Assembly: GCA_963698995.1 (NCBI GenBank) | Contig: CAVOTD010000012.1 | Span: forward strand, 28,796-92,795 | DNA: 64,000 nt | Source: AP-15 sp963698995 | GTDB taxonomy: Bacteria; Pseudomonadota; Alphaproteobacteria; ATCC43930; CGMCC-115725 | Direction of reading: 5' to 3' | Position numbers and translations under genes: made by a program | Shown: in pieces, positions 37,901-50,923 of the stretch | How the letters are laid out: each line of letters begins with the position of its first letter | Numbering within the stretch: the stretch's first letter is position 1 | The notes under the pieces: model-generated | The model's database searches: none | The model's input: the letters and a program-made list of their open reading frames with translations, nothing else | What the model was told of the DNA's origin: nothing

Positions 37901-38464
37901 GCCGGTTACAAGACGATCGAGGACCGCTACCGGATCGCCGATATCGAGCACGCCGCCGACGCTGTCGTGTGGTGCTGCGACGAGGCGCCGGGCTTTGTCC
38001 CCGCCCGCCCGCAGGATCTCGCCTTTGTCGGCAATGTCGTCGAGGCGATCGAGGCCTATGGCTCGGGCGCGCTAGGGCCGGTCGAGATCCCATTGGAGGC
38101 GGTCGACCGGATCATCGCGATCGGCTCCGACGGCATGATGAACGCCGTCGCCGAGGCGCGCCGGGCGGGCCTCAAGCGCTATTTCCGGCCGGATCATCGG
38201 GCGATTGCCTCGATCAACTCGCCGATGCAGTGCATGATGAAGGAGATCTGCGCGCAGTGCCTGCAGCGCCATCGCGACCCGGTGACCGGCACCGAGACCG
38301 TCGTCTTCTCCTGCTTCAACCAGGACCAGGAGATGGACTCGGTCGATTTCACGACCCTGCACCGCCGCCTGACCCAGAACGGCGCCCAGGAAAAGCTGAC
38401 CAAGCTCTGGGTCGACCGCTGCCTGCAGCACCTCGGCGAACGCCCCGCAATGGCCGCGGAGTAA
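34921..38464 (+). CDS. Large GltD-PyrK-like FAD/iron-sulfur oxidoreductase (frame broken)
   Basis: About 1,180 residues. An N-terminal region of about 250 residues has no match I know. It is followed by Cys clusters CIWCHNQGKDSC, AGCPLEEK and ICNDCMKAC, like the Fe-S domain of the glutamate synthase small subunit. A FAD motif (VLVVGLGPAGFTLAHHLL) and a second dinucleotide motif (VVVIGGGLTAIDTATE) come next. The last third is an FNR/PyrK-like reductase with the FAD motif HPGQFYRLQNYE, the NAD motif VLLVGGGLGNAVLFSIG and four Cys (CMMKEICAQC and VFSCFNQ) for a 2Fe-2S cluster. One extra base near 36665 breaks the frame. It probably channels NAD(P)H electrons to an unknown acceptor. Confidence 0.82.
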
Positions 38465-38526
38465 AGCAATTTTAAGTTAAGCATGATATAGTCCGCCGCT
38501 AGCCATTGGTTGGCAGGGGAGCGGCG

Positions 38527-40089
<1,563 letters not shown>

Positions 40090-40097
<8 letters not shown>

Positions 40098-41424
40098 CTG
40101 GCCAGTTGCTCCCCTCGGCGACCTCGTCGAACCCAGCCGAGGTATCTCGTACGGTATCGTTCAGCCAGGCACGCATGTGTCAGACGGTGTGCCGATTGTC
40201 CGCGTTAGCGACGTGCGGTGCGGCCGCATTGCCGTCGACGATCCCCTTAGGGTCGCGGAGGACATCGAGGCGGCGTATGTCCGTACTCGCTTGCGGGGCG
40301 GCGAGCTGCTGCTAACTCTTGTAGGCACAGTCGGAGAGGCGGCAGTCGTTCCGGCGTCCCTTGCTGGCTGGAACACTGCACGAGCTGTGGCGGTGATCCC
40401 CGTTCGGAGTGGAATCGGCGCATATTGGGTAAAGATCGCACTGCGCTCCCCTGCAGTACAGGAATTGATCGGCTCGCGGCTGAACACGACTGTGCAGGCC
40501 ACTCTGAACCTACGAGACGTGGCCGAACTGCCCATTGTTCTGCCGCCGCCTCAAGAGCGGGAGACCATCGCCCGCGTCCTGGGCGCGCTGGACGACAAGA
40601 TTGAGCTGAACCGGCGGATGAACGAGACGCTGGAGGCGATGGCGCGGGCGCTGTTCAAGTCTTGGTTTGCCGATTTCGATCCCGTCCGCGCCAAGGCCGC
40701 TGGCCGCGAACCCGGTCTTCCCAAGCCCATCGCCGACCCTTTCCCCGCCCGTCTGGTCGACTCCGAACTCGGTGAGATCCCAGAGGGCTGGCAGGCGGGT
40801 AAACTTGGAGACCTGCTAGCGGAGCTCGTATCCGGAGCAAGGCCGAAAGGGGGGGCTGTTGATGAAGGAGTCCCGAGCATTGGGGCAGAGAATATAATCG
40901 CGCTAGGGAAATACGATTTTTCAAAGGAAAAATTTATCCCAATCGAATTTTTCCAGCAGCTCAAGACGAGAGGCGCGGCACTCAGGCCCGGGGACGTGCT
41001 CCTTTACAAAGATGGCGCGCAGATTGGACGTAAGACTTACTTCGACCGTGGATTCCCCCATCGAGAATGTGCAATCAACGAGCACGTATTCATTCTTAGA
41101 GCTAAACGGTGGGAACAACAGCGATATATGTTTTTCTGGCTCGACCAGGATTGGGTAACCCAAGAAATCATCAGCCTCAACTCAAATTCGGCACAGCCAG
41201 GTATCAACCAGCCAGGAGTGCGCGGATTGCCGCTCCTGCTTCCGCGGCCGTCTATAATCGCCTCGTTTGACGAGATCGTAGAGCCGCTTACACGTCGTCT
41301 CTTCGCCAACTGCGTCCAATCCGAAACACTCGCGGCGATCCGCGACACTCTTCTTCCGAAGCTCATCTCCGGCGAGTTGCGGGTGAAGGATGCCAGGTGC
41401 GCCGTCGCCGAGGCGGCCCAATGA
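40090..41424 (+). CDS. hsdS: Type I restriction-modification specificity subunit HsdS
   Basis: DNA-recognition subunit of 444 residues with two target-recognition domains. The first starts WPVAPLGDLVEPSRGISYG. The central conserved region is LPPPQERETIARVLGALDD and KIELNRRMNETLEAMARALF. The second domain follows GEIPEGWQAGKLGDLLAELV and closes with IRDTLLPKLISGELRVKDA. Part of the second domain (about 40840-41300) is less GC-rich and differs in codon use from its neighbours, as expected for an exchanged recognition domain. The frame is intact. It overlaps the end of hsdM. Confidence 0.95.
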
Positions 41425-41440
41425 AAGTATTACCCGCAAC

Positions 41441-41752
41441 ATGATTGAGCAAATCTCGATGCATCGCGAGGAATTGCGGGCGCTGTGCCGCCGCTTTCAT
41501 GTACGGCGGCTGGACATTTTCGGGTCAGCAGCACGCGGCGATTTCGACCCCGAACGGAGCGATGTCGATTTTCTGGTCGAATTCGATCGTGGACATCCCG
41601 ACGCGCTATCGTTCGATACCTATTTTGGGCTCAAAGAGGCGCTCGAGGCTCTCCTTAATCGCCCAGTCGATCTCGTTGAACCGGGCGCAGTGCGCAATCC
41701 CTATCTCAAAGCGAGTATCGAGGGCTCGCGGGAGCCGGTCTTTGAAGCGTGA
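41441..41752 (+). CDS. mntA: MntA-type antitoxin nucleotidyltransferase
   Basis: Minimal nucleotidyltransferase of 103 residues that in characterised MntA/HepT systems AMPylates a tyrosine of HepT to neutralise it. The signature has Gly28-Ser29 in LDIFGSAARGDFD and Asp41 and Asp43 in ERSDVDFLVEF, giving the GS...DxD metal site. The start at 41441 gives MIEQISMHREELRALCRRF. It begins 16 bases after hsdS and overlaps hepT by 11 bases. Its position inside a type I RM operon suggests that the pair is mobilised or regulated together with it. Confidence 0.9.
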   Translation: MIEQISMHREELRALCRRFHVRRLDIFGSAARGDFDPERSDVDFLVEFDRGHPDALSFDTYFGLKEALEALLNRPVDLVEPGAVRNPYLKASIEGSREPVFEA

Positions 41753-42085
41753 TCCGAAAAGCTTGCTGTGGGATGCGCGAGAGGCCGCGGAAGTCATCGC
41801 GACCATTACCGCGGGAAAGACATTTGCCGAGTTCGACGGCGATATCGTCCTGAGATCGGCCGTCGAGCGGCAGTTCGAGATCGTGGGCGAAGCGCTCGCG
41901 CAGCTGGCGCGTCTCGATTCCGCGACGGCGGATAAAATCCCCAATCTTCGCGAGATCATCGCCTTTCGTAATGTTCTGATCCACGGCTATGCAGTCATCG
42001 ATCGCGCCCGCGTGTGGCGCGTGGTCGAGGAAAACCTGCTGCAACTCCGCGCGGCGCTGGCCGAGCTCCTCGGCGAGCCGAAGTA

Positions 42086-42086
<1 letters not shown>
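41742..42086 (+). CDS. hepT: HepT-like toxin ribonuclease (DUF86)
   Basis: HEPN-domain ribonuclease toxin of about 114 residues. It reads LKRDPKSLLWDAREAAEVIA, then AVERQFEIVGEALAQLAR. The active-site motif is in AFRNVLIHGYAVID: R-x4-H-x-Y, with the Tyr being the site modified by MntA in studied systems. The likely start is the TTG at 41742, which overlaps the antitoxin gene. The stop shares bases with the hsdR start (TAATG), so hepT and hsdR are probably co-translated. It would act on tRNA or mRNA when released. Confidence 0.88.
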
Positions 42087-45231
<3,145 letters not shown>

Positions 45232-45261
45232 CACGTTCCGAAATAGCCGCACTCCTGTCCC

Positions 45262-45318
45262 ATGTTCCCTCCCGACTGGTATCTGAGTTGTGGGCCTTGA
45301 AGGGAACATATGGTGAAC
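45262..45318. promoter_or_regulatory. Inverted repeat and GAAC-N7-GAAC (LexA-box-like) motif
   Basis: ATGTTCCCT at 45262-45270 is exactly complementary to AGGGAACAT at 45301-45309. Overlapping the right arm is GAAC (45304), seven bases, GAAC (45315), the spacing of the alphaproteobacterial LexA box. The region lies just after hsdR and has no intact gene immediately downstream, so it may be the stranded promoter of a lost SOS gene. Chance occurrence cannot be excluded. Confidence 0.35.
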
Positions 45319-45467
45319 CCACATCGCTGGCCTCCGTTCGCCCGGGAGAACCGCTGATGTCGGAAATCGTTGTCGATCCGTATTCTCCGCCCTGTTATCA
45401 CTGTTTCCCAGGCCTGGAATTGAAGAATCTCAATAGCTTACTCCTGATCCATTTTATCCTCGCGCGC

Positions 45468-45552
45468 GCGGCTCGCGGGTGCTCTATTTCGCCGGCTACA
45501 AATTTGCTGCAGGACCGCTACAAGGTCGCCGATATCGAGCACGCCGCCGACC
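45468..45552 (+). pseudogene. Relic duplicate of an internal piece of the large flavoprotein gene
   Basis: This stretch repeats 37878-37961 in the upstream flavoprotein gene. Both contain GCGGCTCGCGGGTGCTCTA, then GCCGG.TACAA, then GGACCGCTAC and GCCGATATCGAGCACGCC; about four in five bases match and one base is extra here. At the protein level DRYKVADIEHAAD compares with DRYRIADIEHAAD. The copy has no start and no continuation. It places related sequence on both sides of the RM island. The remainder of 45232-45717 has no gene I can support. Confidence 0.7.
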
Positions 45553-45641
45553 GCTATTGTGGGCTGAGGATACGGCCGGCAGCTGATAACCTATTAGTTC
45601 GAAGTATATTAACCAAATCTGTTAACTATAACTCGGAATCT

Positions 45642-45659
45642 TTCCAATATAGATTGGAA
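45642..45659. promoter_or_regulatory. Palindrome upstream of the TAXI-protein gene
   Basis: TTCCAAT, four bases, ATTGGAA: a perfect seven-base inverted repeat inside a locally AT-rich stretch (about 45595-45670), roughly 60-80 bases before the likely start of the next gene. It could be an operator for a dimeric regulator. No regulator gene is adjacent. Confidence 0.35.
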
Positions 45660-45726
45660 CATTCCTGCTTATGAGGTGTTGCGAGGAGTAAGCAGCCAAC
45701 TGGAACGGAGGTCGCCGGTGAATTGA

Positions 45727-47136
45727 TTGGTTCGGACCCTGTGCGGTCTTGTTCTCATCGCAAGCACGCCGGCCTTTGCTCAAAGCCCCGATCACGGGTC
45801 GGCGCGTATATCAGTTGGCGAGGCGCAGCAAAATGGCTCGAATACTGCCCCCCAGCTCCGCCATGCGATGCGAGATCGGGTAAATGCCGGGCTAGTGAGC
45901 ATCATGTCGCGGGGTATGGAAGGCACCGAGCTCTGGGAAGCCACCGATCTTGCGGCTAGTCTAGGTGGAGCGCGCGATAGGGTAAGGATACTTCCAGTTG
46001 CCGGTAGAGGTGCGCTGCAAAATGCCACGGACGTTGTCTTCGCGCGCGGCGTCGATATCGGCATCATGCAATCGGATGTTCTCGCCGCGCTGAAGCGCGA
46101 CCCGCCCTTTCCGGGGATCGAGAACTATCTTCGGTACATCACCAAGCTGTACGACGAGGAGCTTCATGTTCTCGCGGGGACACAGATCCGGTCCATCGAG
46201 GATCTGGCATCGAAAAAGGTGAATTTGGGCATCCGTGACAGCGGGACCCTGTTCACCGCAAAGGCGATTTTCGGTGCGCTGGGCGTAACGGTCGAGGAGA
46301 CGAATTTCCCCCAACCTGTCGCGCTCGCGAAATTACGGCGGGGAGAGATTTCAGCTCTGGTTTGCTTGACGCCAAAGCCCGCCGGCCTGTTTCGAGACCT
46401 CCGGCCCGACGAAAACCTCCATTTCGTCTCGATTAAGCCTACCGGCAACTTGCCTCCAAGTTACACGTCGGCGACCCTTACGGCCGAAGATTATCCCGAG
46501 CTGATCGAGACGAGCGCACCGGTCGGCACGGTTGCGGTGGGAACCGTTCTGGCCGCATACAATTGGCCCGCCGGGACGGATCGCTACGGCAAGGTGGCAC
46601 GTTTTGTGGAAGCATTTTTTGCTCAGCTTCACGAGATGCAGGTCCCGCCGCACCATCCAAAGTGGCATGAAATCGATCTGGCCGCTACGGTGCCAGGTTG
46701 GACGCGGTTTCCCCCTGCTGAGGAATGGATCAAAAAAGCCGGGTTGAACGAAGGCGAGTCGCACCGTTACGCGGCAATTCCGCAAGGCAGCGCGGGATCT
46801 CCGACCGCCCAAGAGCGCGACGCGATCTTCGCAGAATTCGCCGATTATCAGAGGCGCAAGGCGGCGCTCGACCCACACCAGCGCGAAGCCCTCTTCAGGG
46901 AGTTCGCCGAGTATCAGAACCGCAAGGCGGCGCTCGACCCACACCAGCGCGAAGCCCTCTTCAGGGAGTTCGCCGAGTATCAGAACCGTCAAAGCCGCGC
47001 CGCTGCTGAAGCCCTCTTCAGGGAGTTCGTCGAGTATCAGAAGAGTCAAAGCCGCGCCGCTGCTTTGGAGCAACGTCCGCCTATTCCCCTGCTAATCCAG
47101 TTTGCGGCCTACCAGTATCACGTTTCCCCTCACTAA
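45727..47136 (+). CDS. TAXI-type TRAP solute-binding protein with repeated C-terminal tail
   Basis: Periplasmic binding protein of the TAXI family, which normally feeds a fused DctQM membrane transporter. A signal peptide is visible: LCGLVLIASTPAFAQSPD. The core follows with VRILPVAGRGALQNATDVVF, DIGIMQSDVLAAL, LHVLAGTQIRSIEDLASKKV and VGTVAVGTVLAAYNWPA, about 350 residues in all. An added tail of about 100 residues repeats ALFREFAEYQN-type units. The TTG at 45727 has no close ribosome-binding site. GGAGG is six bases before a GTG at 45718 in another frame, so one indel may have displaced the true start. No TRAP permease is adjacent. Confidence 0.78.
   Translation: MVRTLCGLVLIASTPAFAQSPDHGSARISVGEAQQNGSNTAPQLRHAMRDRVNAGLVSIMSRGMEGTELWEATDLAASLGGARDRVRILPVAGRGALQNATDVVFARGVDIGIMQSDVLAALKRDPPFPGIENYLRYITKLYDEELHVLAGTQIRSIEDLASKKVNLGIRDSGTLFTAKAIFGALGVTVEETNFPQPVALAKLRRGEISALVCLTPKPAGLFRDLRPDENLHFVSIKPTGNLPPSYTSATLTAEDYPELIETSAPVGTVAVGTVLAAYNWPAGTDRYGKVARFVEAFFAQLHEMQVPPHHPKWHEIDLAATVPGWTRFPPAEEWIKKAGLNEGESHRYAAIPQGSAGSPTAQERDAIFAEFADYQRRKAALDPHQREALFREFAEYQNRKAALDPHQREALFREFAEYQNRQSRAAAEALFREFVEYQKSQSRAAALEQRPPIPLLIQFAAYQYHVSPH
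46855..47043 (+). repeat. Coding tandem repeat in the TAXI-protein tail
   Basis: Two 66-bp units at 46855-46920 and 46921-46986 are identical by eye. A 57-bp degenerate unit follows at 46987-47043, and a partial unit precedes at about 46826-46854. Each unit encodes 22 residues with the core EALFREFAEYQNRKAALDP. Exact DNA identity between units points to recent expansion or gene conversion. Confidence 0.85.
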
Positions 47137-47175
47137 AAGCAGCGAAGGCCGGCCGCGAGCGCAGCGACAGGCCAG

Positions 47176-49474
47176 TCATTCTTGGGCTAAACCGGCTCGT
47201 TGAAGTCCGACGTTTAACGTCTGCTCCTGCAAGCCCCAGTGCCGAGGGTTGGTCAGCCAAGGATTCTGGCCGCGCAATCGGGCCAGCGAATTGATGGCGG
47301 GGTTAAGCTTGGTGGCTTCCGCGAGAGCGCGTTTCGCTTCGTCGAGATTGCCTTCGAGTCCAAGCGCCCCGGCTAGGTATAAATGAGGGAACCACACCCT
47401 ATCATTCGCGGCTCGCGCTTTCCTCAGCAAATCAATCGCCTCATCCACCTGGCCCAGAAGCAGATAACACGCACCCAATGCCCAATACGCGGTGCTTATA
47501 TTCGGGTCATAGGGATCAAGCTGGATCGCGGTTGCGATGTACCGGGCCCCGGCCTCGGGGTGGCCAAGGAACATCAAGGTTTGACCAAGGTGCAGGTAGC
47601 CGCGCGCATGATTGTGGTCGAGCGCTATCGCGGCCTCGTATTCGGCTTGCGCTTCGGGCAGGCGGTTCTGCATCTGCCGGAGCACTCCCATCGCGAAGTG
47701 GGCCGCCGACCGACTGGGATCGCGCTCGAGAGCGTCTCGCAGCAACTTTTCCGCGCGAGCAGCGTCTTGCTGTAACGAGGGCGTCCATCCCTCCGCTAGT
47801 TTGCCGCCCAAAATCGTTGCGAGGCCGATCCGGGCCTCAATCGAGTCCGAATCCAATTCCAACGCCCGTTCGAAATCTCTACGCGCCTCCTGCCAGGTCG
47901 CAGTGGAGTATGGGCGATAATACCAAGCCCACCCTCGCATAACGAAATCATGCGCATCGGGATCGACTGCTCGTTCGCGATCTAACCGCAGCGTTGCGCG
48001 TTCCATGGGATCGAGGCCGAAAGTATGCGCTAAGCGCAGAGTGATCTTGTTCTCGGCCTCGATAATTTTGGCGCGATCCGTCTCAAGCCGTTCTTCCCAA
48101 GACTGTGTTCCAGTTTCGGCATCGATCAATCGCGCATCGATCCAAACCTGGTCCCCCGCCTGTCGTGCCCCGCCTTCGAGGACATAACGGACGTTAAGCT
48201 CACGACCGAGCTCCGGTGCGGCAGGCGATTCGAACTCGGGGGCAAAGGCAGTGTTGCGGGCGATCACGAAGATTTCGGAGATTCGCGAGATATCGCTGGT
48301 CAACTCGTTGGTGATCGCGTCGGCAAAGTATTTCTGGCCCGGATCGTTCGACAGGTTTGCGAAGGGCAGAACGACAATGGAGCGCGGTCTCAGCGATGTT
48401 TGCGACGAGGCCGGGGACGGCAGTTGAGCCTGCTCCGACACCAGCGGTTGCGCCGGCGCCGGGGACGGCAGTTGAGCCTGCTCCGACGCCAGCGGCGTTT
48501 GCGCCGGCGCCGGGGACGGCAGTTGAGCCTGCTCCGACGCCAGCGGCGTTTGCGCCGGCGCCGGGGACGGCAGTTGAGCCTGCTCCGACGCCAGCGGCGT
48601 TTGCGCCGGCGCCGGGGCCGGCGGTTGAGCTTGCTCAGACACCGGCGGCGCCACGGTCGGCTTGTCGCTGGCGTTGGGGACGGTTGTCGAGGGCTTGCGG
48701 GTTTGCCGCAACCAGCGGCTCCGGGATCGGCGCAATCGCCAAGTTTCTGCCGACCCACCACCAAGCAGCGGTCCAAATGCCGGTTGTTACCACGAAGCTT
48801 GCAACAATGACTGCGCCTCTTCCGGCTTATCCACCGCTGTGCTGAAACAGGAGGTATTTGCGCGGTGGGGCTCAGCGCCGACGCCACGGCTTTCCGCGCT
48901 CATCGCGTACACGTGCACGGGCATAGCGAGGTTGCTTGACGCTCCGCTCTCCGATGTCCTCAAATGCGTAAGGGAGCTTGTCGCGGACGATCTCATGGAC
49001 CGCGCGCGAGATGCAAACGCCCCCTGGTTCGGCCAGCGCACGCAATCCCGCGGTGGTGTTAATCACGTCATCTGTCGGGTCACTTCCGGAATTGATCGCG
49101 ATGCGAAACGCCAGGCGATTTTCTGGAGTTGCCTCCGCATTGCGCTCCGTCAGGCTTCGCTGCATCTCTACAGCGCAGCGCACCGCCTCGACTGGGTCAG
49201 GGAACGCGACGAGCAGGCCGTCGCCGGCGGCGTTCAGGATGCGACCGCCATGCTCTGTGATCTTGATATCGACGATTTCGCGACGAAGCGTTTTCAGCTG
49301 TTCGAGCATGCCTTCTTCGCCCGCCTTTAGCAGGCCCGAATAGCCCGGCCCGTCCACGGTAAGACGGCGGATGGCACCCAGGACCAACGTGCTTTTCTCG
49401 TCCGCTCCTATGAGATGCGAGTAGCCCACAACATCAGCGTTAAGGATTGCGCCGAGACGGTTGGTTGTAGTCAT
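47176..49474 (-). CDS. Class III adenylate cyclase - TM - Pro/Ala repeat - TPR protein (frame broken)
   Basis: One gene read across three breaks. The N-terminal cyclase homology domain starts MTTTNRLGAILNADVVGYSH, with the metal-site Asp in LNADVVGYS and the second Asp in LNAAGDGLLVAFPDP. IGERSVKNLAMPVHVYA ends the domain. A TM helix follows (VIVASFVVTTGIWTAAWWWV). A linker repeats PLASEQAQLPSPAPAQT, then comes IVVLPFANLSNDPGQKYFAD, the family link domain, and TPR repeats to 47176. Breaks lie near 48928, 48815 and 48700. In this family the cyclase is often of uncertain activity. It would sit in the inner membrane with the TPR part outside. Confidence 0.82.
48413..48660 (-). repeat. Coding 51-bp minisatellite in the cyclase-TPR linker
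   Basis: Units start at 48413 (48 bp), 48461, 48512 and 48563 (51 bp each), followed by a degenerate unit from 48614. The three 51-bp units are nearly identical and encode PLASEQAQLPSPAPAQT. Because the period is a multiple of three, copy number can change without breaking the frame. Confidence 0.88.
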
Positions 49475-49728
49475 CTCCGATAGCCTCTCGCTGTTCACGG
49501 CACCGGTTGAGCCCGTTTTTTTTTACATATCGAAGGGATCGACCCTTCGACGATGATTTCCGCGCAGATCTTATCACATGAGGTTAGCTTCGGTTGGCGA
49601 AAGCTATCCTCCGTCTTTTACGGCGAAGGGAGTTGGAAGCGACTAAATCGAGGTCTGCCTCTGCCACTGCCGCGAGCACCCCGCAATGGCGGCAGTGTAA
49701 ATGGGTTCCTGGACGCCGGTCTCGCCTG
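49475..49728. other. Intergenic region upstream of the cyclase-TPR gene
   Basis: About 254 bases between the start of the cyclase gene and the end of the MetE-core-like gene, both leftward. A run of nine T lies near 49518. It may hold the cyclase-gene promoter. No gene, repeat or clear terminator was recognised. Confidence 0.3.
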
Positions 49729-50877
49729 CTATGCCCGCCAGAGTCGTTTCGAGGCGATCGCGGCGCCTTCGACCATCGCGCCGAGTTTCTTAAAGGAAAT
49801 GTCGGGGTCGAGCTTGCCGTAACCGGCGAAGGTGCCGAAGCCGCAATCGCTGCCGGCAATCACCCGTTCGCGGCCGACAATATCGGCGAAGCGGCAAATG
49901 CGCTCGGCGACGAGCTCGGGGTGCTCGACGTAATTGGTCGAGGTGTCGAGCACGCCGGGCACCAGGATCTTGTCGTCGGGCAATTTGACATCCTGCCACA
50001 CGGTCCATTCATGCGCGTGCCGCGGGTTGGCCGCCTCGACGACCAGCGCCATCGGCTTGGCCTTGATCAGGATCGGGGCGACTTTGGCAAACGCAATGTC
50101 GTGATCGTGCGGACCCTCGTAATTGCCCCAGCAGATATGAATGCGCGCGCGATCTGCCGGCACGTTGCGCAATGCGTGGTTCAGCACTTCCACATGGAAC
50201 GCCGCGCGCTTCAGGAAATCCGCCTCGCTCAGTTCCTGAAAACTGGTGTGGTGCGCCATCGCCAGATCGGGGCAATCGAGCTGCAACACAAATCCTGCAT
50301 TGGCGATGGCTTCGTATTCCTCCTGCATCGCCGCTGCGATGGCTTCGACATAAGCCTCGTGCGCCGGATAATAGGAGTTGGTCTGGAACACCGGCACGAG
50401 ACCCGGCGACGCCGCGGTCATGAATCCCTCGACCACCGCGACCTGGTCGAGCGCGGCACGCAGATTGGCGAGGTCTTGAGCGAGCGGCTCACGGTCGCGC
50501 ACCGTCACCGGACCGACGCACTGGGCTCGTCTGGCGACATTCGCACCAGTCATCCTCTCCAGAGCGGCAAGGAAATTCGGGTGATCTCTCGTATCGAGCC
50601 GAGGCTTGGCGGGCTCATGTCCGGCGAATCCCGAAAGGCGGTCGACGACATAGGTCGAATATCCCGGCTTCGACATCTCGCCGTCATTGACGATGTCGAT
50701 CCCGGCATCGGCCTGGCGGCGGACGATGTCGACGACCGCTTGGCGCACCAGGCGAGCGAGCTCGTCCTTGTCATGGGGCTCGCCCTGGTCCTTGCGCACC
50801 AGCAATGCCCGCAGCTCCGGCGGGCGCGGCAGGCTGCCGACGTGGGTGGTCAGGATGCGGTCTTGGCTGGTCTTCAT
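49729..50877 (-). CDS. MetE-core-like (cobalamin-independent methionine synthase II family) protein A
   Basis: A 382-residue protein matching only the C-terminal catalytic barrel of MetE. It starts MKTSQDRILTTHVGSLPRPP. Zinc-ligand positions are conserved: the H-x-C in RIHICWGNYEGP, the acidic region after VVEAANPRHAHEW, and the Cys in AGSDCGFGTFAG. The N-terminal half of MetE is absent, as in core-MetE and related alkyl-transferases. The folate-specific part is therefore not assured, and the methyl donor could differ. GAGAGGTG precedes the ATG. A paralogue lies at 53392, with one gene between them on the same strand as this gene. Confidence 0.85.
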   Translation of the reverse strand: MKTSQDRILTTHVGSLPRPPELRALLVRKDQGEPHDKDELARLVRQAVVDIVRRQADAGIDIVNDGEMSKPGYSTYVVDRLSGFAGHEPAKPRLDTRDHPNFLAALERMTGANVARRAQCVGPVTVRDREPLAQDLANLRAALDQVAVVEGFMTAASPGLVPVFQTNSYYPAHEAYVEAIAAAMQEEYEAIANAGFVLQLDCPDLAMAHHTSFQELSEADFLKRAAFHVEVLNHALRNVPADRARIHICWGNYEGPHDHDIAFAKVAPILIKAKPMALVVEAANPRHAHEWTVWQDVKLPDDKILVPGVLDTSTNYVEHPELVAERICRFADIVGRERVIAGSDCGFGTFAGYGKLDPDISFKKLGAMVEGAAIASKRLWRA

Positions 50878-50923
50878 CGAGATCACCTCTCTTACGATAT
50901 CAAGCGCGGCGCTTCGTTGTTGT

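Noticed and set aside
48413..48660. Regular direct repeats considered as a CRISPR-like array
   Set aside because: The units are contiguous, 51 bp, multiples of three, without spacers, and encode a Pro/Ala linker in frame with the cyclase-TPR gene.
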